Below are positions 7,085 through 9,271 of a stretch of 9,271 nt of DNA, in pieces. The position numbers were made by a program, and so were the translations under genes. The notes beneath the pieces were generated by a model. That model was not told the DNA's origin, did no database searches, and was given only the letters and a program-made list of their open reading frames with translations. The stretch is from an uncultured Oscillospiraceae bacterium. GTDB taxonomy: Bacteria > Bacillota_A > Clostridia > Oscillospirales > Acutalibacteraceae. Every line of letters starts with the position of its first letter. The stretch's first letter is position 1. The stretch covers positions 1 through 9,271 of the forward strand of contig USGR01000025.1 in the NCBI GenBank assembly GCA_900554165.1. Direction: 5' to 3'.

Positions 7085-7091
7085 CGTGTTA

Positions 7092-8780
7092 ATGTTAAAA
7101 ATATTTAAATGCTTTTTAGGACTGTTTATGTCGTTTGCTATAGCCGCCTCGGCTCTTGGCAGTGCTCCTGCCGCAGCTTTATTAAGCGCTGAGGGCAGCA
7201 GTGCATCCTATCAGATGAAAGAGGTTTATGAGCCGGAGACGTCGATTATAGCTCCGCCCACAGTTATCACAAAAATTGATACGGAAAAAAAGCTTAACTC
7301 ACTCAATACCGACGGCAAGCGCACTCAAGTGGCATCGTTTGAAATTGCAGATTCAAGTCTAAACGTATCTGTAGGCGATACTTCATACACAATCGCTCAG
7401 ATATTTGACGCATGTGCGACCGCTGTTATTCCGATGTTTACTACATCTGACTCTGTTACCGCAGAAGCTTTTGCAAATTATGTTGTTGAAAACGAAATGT
7501 ACGACGTTATGCTGGCGTCTGATAATACAGATGTTTTGCTGGCGGCGCATGGCATAGAACCCTGTGCAATACGCTATGCATATCTTGCCGGCGCCGTTTC
7601 AGAGGAAAATAGTGCGTCCCAGATTGCTCTCGACACTCACATTGGCAACGCGACTATAGCGATAATTTCTCAGGACGAAGCTCTCAGCAGAGATGATGCT
7701 GAATACCTACAGCTGCGCGGCATAGCTGTATGGCTCGACTCCGGTGTTGACAGCGACAAACAGCGTGTTTTTGACGCCGTTGACTGCGGCGCAAACGGCG
7801 TAACAGTTGAAAATTTTAATACGGCCTATAACCTTTACGGCAAGGTTAAAGATGAAGAGCCGGTATCAATCCGCAAGTCATTTATAGTAGGACACAGAGG
7901 CGCTCCTACTGCTGCGCCTGAAAATTCGCTCGCAAGCTATGAAAAGACCATAAGCCTTGGCGGCGACGCGATAGAAACTGATGTGTGGATGCTGGCCGAT
8001 GGTTCACTTATCTGCAATCACAACGGCTCATTAGACGGCTACACCACCGACACGACAGCCAAAGGCTTAATAACAAGATATACGTGGGATGAACTCAGCC
8101 AGTATACTCTTAAAGCCCAGGGTGCATTTGACAGTGAGCAGTTCTGCAAGCTCGAATGGCTGTTTGAGCTGCTTCAGAAAAATCCTGACATTATTACTTT
8201 CCTTGAAATTAAGGATACTCGCAGAGAAGCAACTAAAGCCATGGTAAAGCTTATGGAAGATATGAAAGTAGAGCAGCAGGTGTTTTTTATTTCCTTCGGC
8301 GGTAACTGCCTTGAATATGTAAATGAATTTGCTCCCTACTGCGGCACAGGATATCTTACTAGTCCTAAGTATAGTGCTTCGCTGTCAGTAAATGAAAATT
8401 TAAAAATCGTTATGGATTCTCTTGGCGGCTTAGCTGCCACCGCTGACTATATTTACGGTACGGGCGACGAAAATATAATTCACAATGCCGACTTTGTAAA
8501 GGCGGCGGCTCACCGCGGAATACTTATGCAGGCATGGACTATCAGCAATGAAGATGATTTAGTTATGCTTGCCAAAAACGGCGTAACCAGCATAACCACT
8601 AATTATCCCACATGGTCAAAAAATGAAAATCTGCATACATATGAGAGTATAACCGCCGAAACCCTTTTCCCTGCAGACTATACGGTATTAATTATATGCA
8701 TATGCGCCGTGGTCGCTGCAGCAGTAATTGTCATAGTATGCGTAGCTGTTTTCAAAAGCAGGAAAAAGAAGAATTCATAA
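7092..8780 (+). CDS. Membrane-anchored extracellular glycerophosphodiester phosphodiesterase with a degenerate N-terminal half-barrel
   Basis: 562 residues. It hydrolyses glycerophosphodiesters to glycerol-3-phosphate plus alcohol. A signal peptide covers ~1-30 (KIFKCFLGLFMSFAIAAS, then AAA). The catalytic TIM barrel covers ~263-510: GHRG with catalytic H268 and R269, PEN 276-278, metal ligands E295 and D297 in IETD, second catalytic H310, metal ligand E372 in LEIK, W482 in AWTI, and the closing GVTSITTNYP. H310 is followed by N where HD is usual, and TD before the final P is TN. Residues ~100-250 resemble the second half of the same barrel without active-site residues. TM ~532-554 plus tail KSRKKKNS anchors the C-terminus, leaving the enzyme outside the cell. 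It has its own promoter, a Pho-like box and a terminator, so it is monocistronic. Substrate could be lipid headgroups or teichoic acid. Family assignment is firm. Confidence 0.95.
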   Translation: MLKIFKCFLGLFMSFAIAASALGSAPAAALLSAEGSSASYQMKEVYEPETSIIAPPTVITKIDTEKKLNSLNTDGKRTQVASFEIADSSLNVSVGDTSYTIAQIFDACATAVIPMFTTSDSVTAEAFANYVVENEMYDVMLASDNTDVLLAAHGIEPCAIRYAYLAGAVSEENSASQIALDTHIGNATIAIISQDEALSRDDAEYLQLRGIAVWLDSGVDSDKQRVFDAVDCGANGVTVENFNTAYNLYGKVKDEEPVSIRKSFIVGHRGAPTAAPENSLASYEKTISLGGDAIETDVWMLADGSLICNHNGSLDGYTTDTTAKGLITRYTWDELSQYTLKAQGAFDSEQFCKLEWLFELLQKNPDIITFLEIKDTRREATKAMVKLMEDMKVEQQVFFISFGGNCLEYVNEFAPYCGTGYLTSPKYSASLSVNENLKIVMDSLGGLAATADYIYGTGDENIIHNADFVKAAAHRGILMQAWTISNEDDLVMLAKNGVTSITTNYPTWSKNENLHTYESITAETLFPADYTVLIICICAVVAAAVIVIVCVAVFKSRKKKNS

Positions 8781-8802
8781 TCTTTAATGCCCAATAAAAG
8801 CC

Positions 8803-8838
8803 AAAAAGCAGGCCTTTGATTTTCAATGCCTGCTTTTT
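8803..8838 (+). terminator. Intrinsic terminator of the phosphodiesterase gene
   Basis: AAAAAGCAGGC (8803-8813) pairs perfectly with GCCTGCTTTTT (8828-8838). The 14-base loop can add an inner TTGA/TCAA stem (8816-8819 with 8823-8826). The five T's at the 3' foot make a classic rho-independent terminator 22 bases after the stop codon. The A-rich 5' foot could also serve minus-strand transcripts coming from the right edge. Confidence 0.85.
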
Positions 8839-8884
8839 GTTGTCGCTTTGAGCATAACAAAGTCAACGGTTCTGCCGTGGGTAG

Positions 8885-9023
8885 AAAAAAGCTTGGAAAA
8901 AATTAGTGGAAACTGATGGTAAGGTCAAAGAAGTAGATCTGTTTTCCCCCAAGAGAAAATTTCATAAGAGGAAATATACAAAAGCCTAAGAAACGCTATA
9001 AGTCCAAACAGAGAGAAATATGA
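8885..9023 (+). pseudogene. Possible decayed 3' end of a basic protein gene, unidentified
   Basis: An open stretch at 8885-8989 ends ...KEVDLFSPKRKFHKRKYTKA, and a shifted frame at 8982-9023 continues as KPKKRYKSKQREI before a stop. A one-base frameshift would join them into a single lysine/arginine-rich tail. There is no start codon with a ribosome binding site and a stop lies immediately upstream, so nothing intact is encoded. I cannot assign a family. Basic tails of this kind occur in recombinases and mobilisation proteins, but that is a guess. Confidence 0.2.
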
Positions 9024-9199
9024 CTAACTTACCAGCCGCCGGGCGAGCGATGCAATGATAATCAGTACCCTTTCTAACGGTCAGCAAGTTCTTGCCCCTC
9101 GTGGGCTGTGCATACCACTATTTTACTAAGGGTTTTGATTTAATCTGTATTGGCTTAAGATTTTAATCTCTTCTATCAAAAGCGGCGGAATTGCACATA
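9024..9199. other. Right-edge non-coding stretch with small palindromes
   Basis: No gene seen. GCAAG-TT-CTTGC (9084-9095) is directly abutted by GCCC-CTCGT-GGGC (9094-9106). The two hairpins share two bases and so exclude each other. The remainder is AT-rich and unassigned. Confidence 0.4.
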
Positions 9200-9256
9200 T
9201 CACGAAAGCAGTTTCATAACCTCGTTTCGGGTGCGGGCGTCAGATTTCATTCCGCC
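9184..9256. repeat. Short inverted repeat at the right edge
   Basis: GGCGGAAT (9184-9191) and ATTCCGCC (9249-9256), 8-bp arms 57 bases apart. They flank the last codons of the minus-strand frame entering from the right. It could be chance at this length. Confidence 0.35.
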
Positions 9257-9271
9257 TCTTAACGCAGACGT
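9200..9271 (-). CDS. Possible C-terminal end of a gene entering from the right (partial)
   Basis: The minus frame is open from the window edge to a TGA at 9200-9202. It gives 23 residues including RGGMKSDARTRNEVMKLLS. The composition looks protein-like, but the stretch is too short to assign a family or exclude chance. Confidence 0.25.
   Translation of the reverse strand, partial: TSALRGGMKSDARTRNEVMKLLS

Noticed and set aside
9084..9106. oriT or attachment site of a mobile element
   Set aside because: The palindromes are short and match no origin or attachment core I know; no relaxase or integrase is in the window.
1..9271. CRISPR array, tRNA or rRNA genes, insertion sequence with transposase
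   Set aside because: No regularly spaced repeats of suitable length, no cloverleaf or rRNA signatures, and no transposase motifs on either strand.

Overview
The window looks like chromosomal DNA of a low-to-mid GC Firmicute, probably a gut-type Clostridia. The grounds are the gene families (EcfT, a class Ia ArgRS with near-neighbour relatives in Clostridia, a NatAB-like exporter, an anchored glycerophosphodiesterase), AGGAGG-like ribosome binding sites, sigma-A-type promoters and a strong preference for ATA isoleucine codons in the core genes. The genus cannot be fixed from sequence alone. Four well-supported genes are complete, another (EcfT) is complete and supported, and one further gene is cut by the left edge.

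Left part (1-1966), minus strand: ecfT is followed, with a 28-base overlap, by an ABC ATPase gene that runs off the left edge. That ATPase is a hybrid. Its first ~50 codons, through Walker A, are an ECF-transporter ATPase in host-like codon use. From there on it is an ABC-F (EF-3/Uup-like) ATPase in a different codon dialect. The frame is unbroken. This is either a recombination between ATPase paralogues or an assembly chimera. No S component is visible. About 510 bases between ecfT and argS hold no recognisable gene.

Centre (1967-6814), minus strand: argS (arginyl-tRNA synthetase, complete), then an ~890-base gap without a convincing gene but with strong hairpins, then a two-gene ABC-2 exporter operon (NatA-like ATPase followed by NatB-like permease, joined by TAATG) transcribed from a near-consensus promoter.

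Right part (6815-8850), plus strand: a 247-base divergent control region separates the exporter from a secreted, membrane-anchored glycerophosphodiester phosphodiesterase. The control region contains three copies of TTTACA (minus-strand reading) at an exact 11-bp period. This matches the Gram-positive PhoP box, and the last copy coincides with the -35 of the phosphodiesterase promoter. The likely reading is a phosphate-starvation gene that scavenges glycerol-phosphodiesters. The protein itself carries an N-terminal, active-site-less copy of half its own catalytic barrel. A clear intrinsic terminator closes the gene.

Right edge (8850-9271): lower-quality sequence with a decayed basic reading frame, small palindromes and the last codons of a minus-strand gene entering from outside. 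It resembles the margin of a mobile or degraded segment, but I could not identify it.
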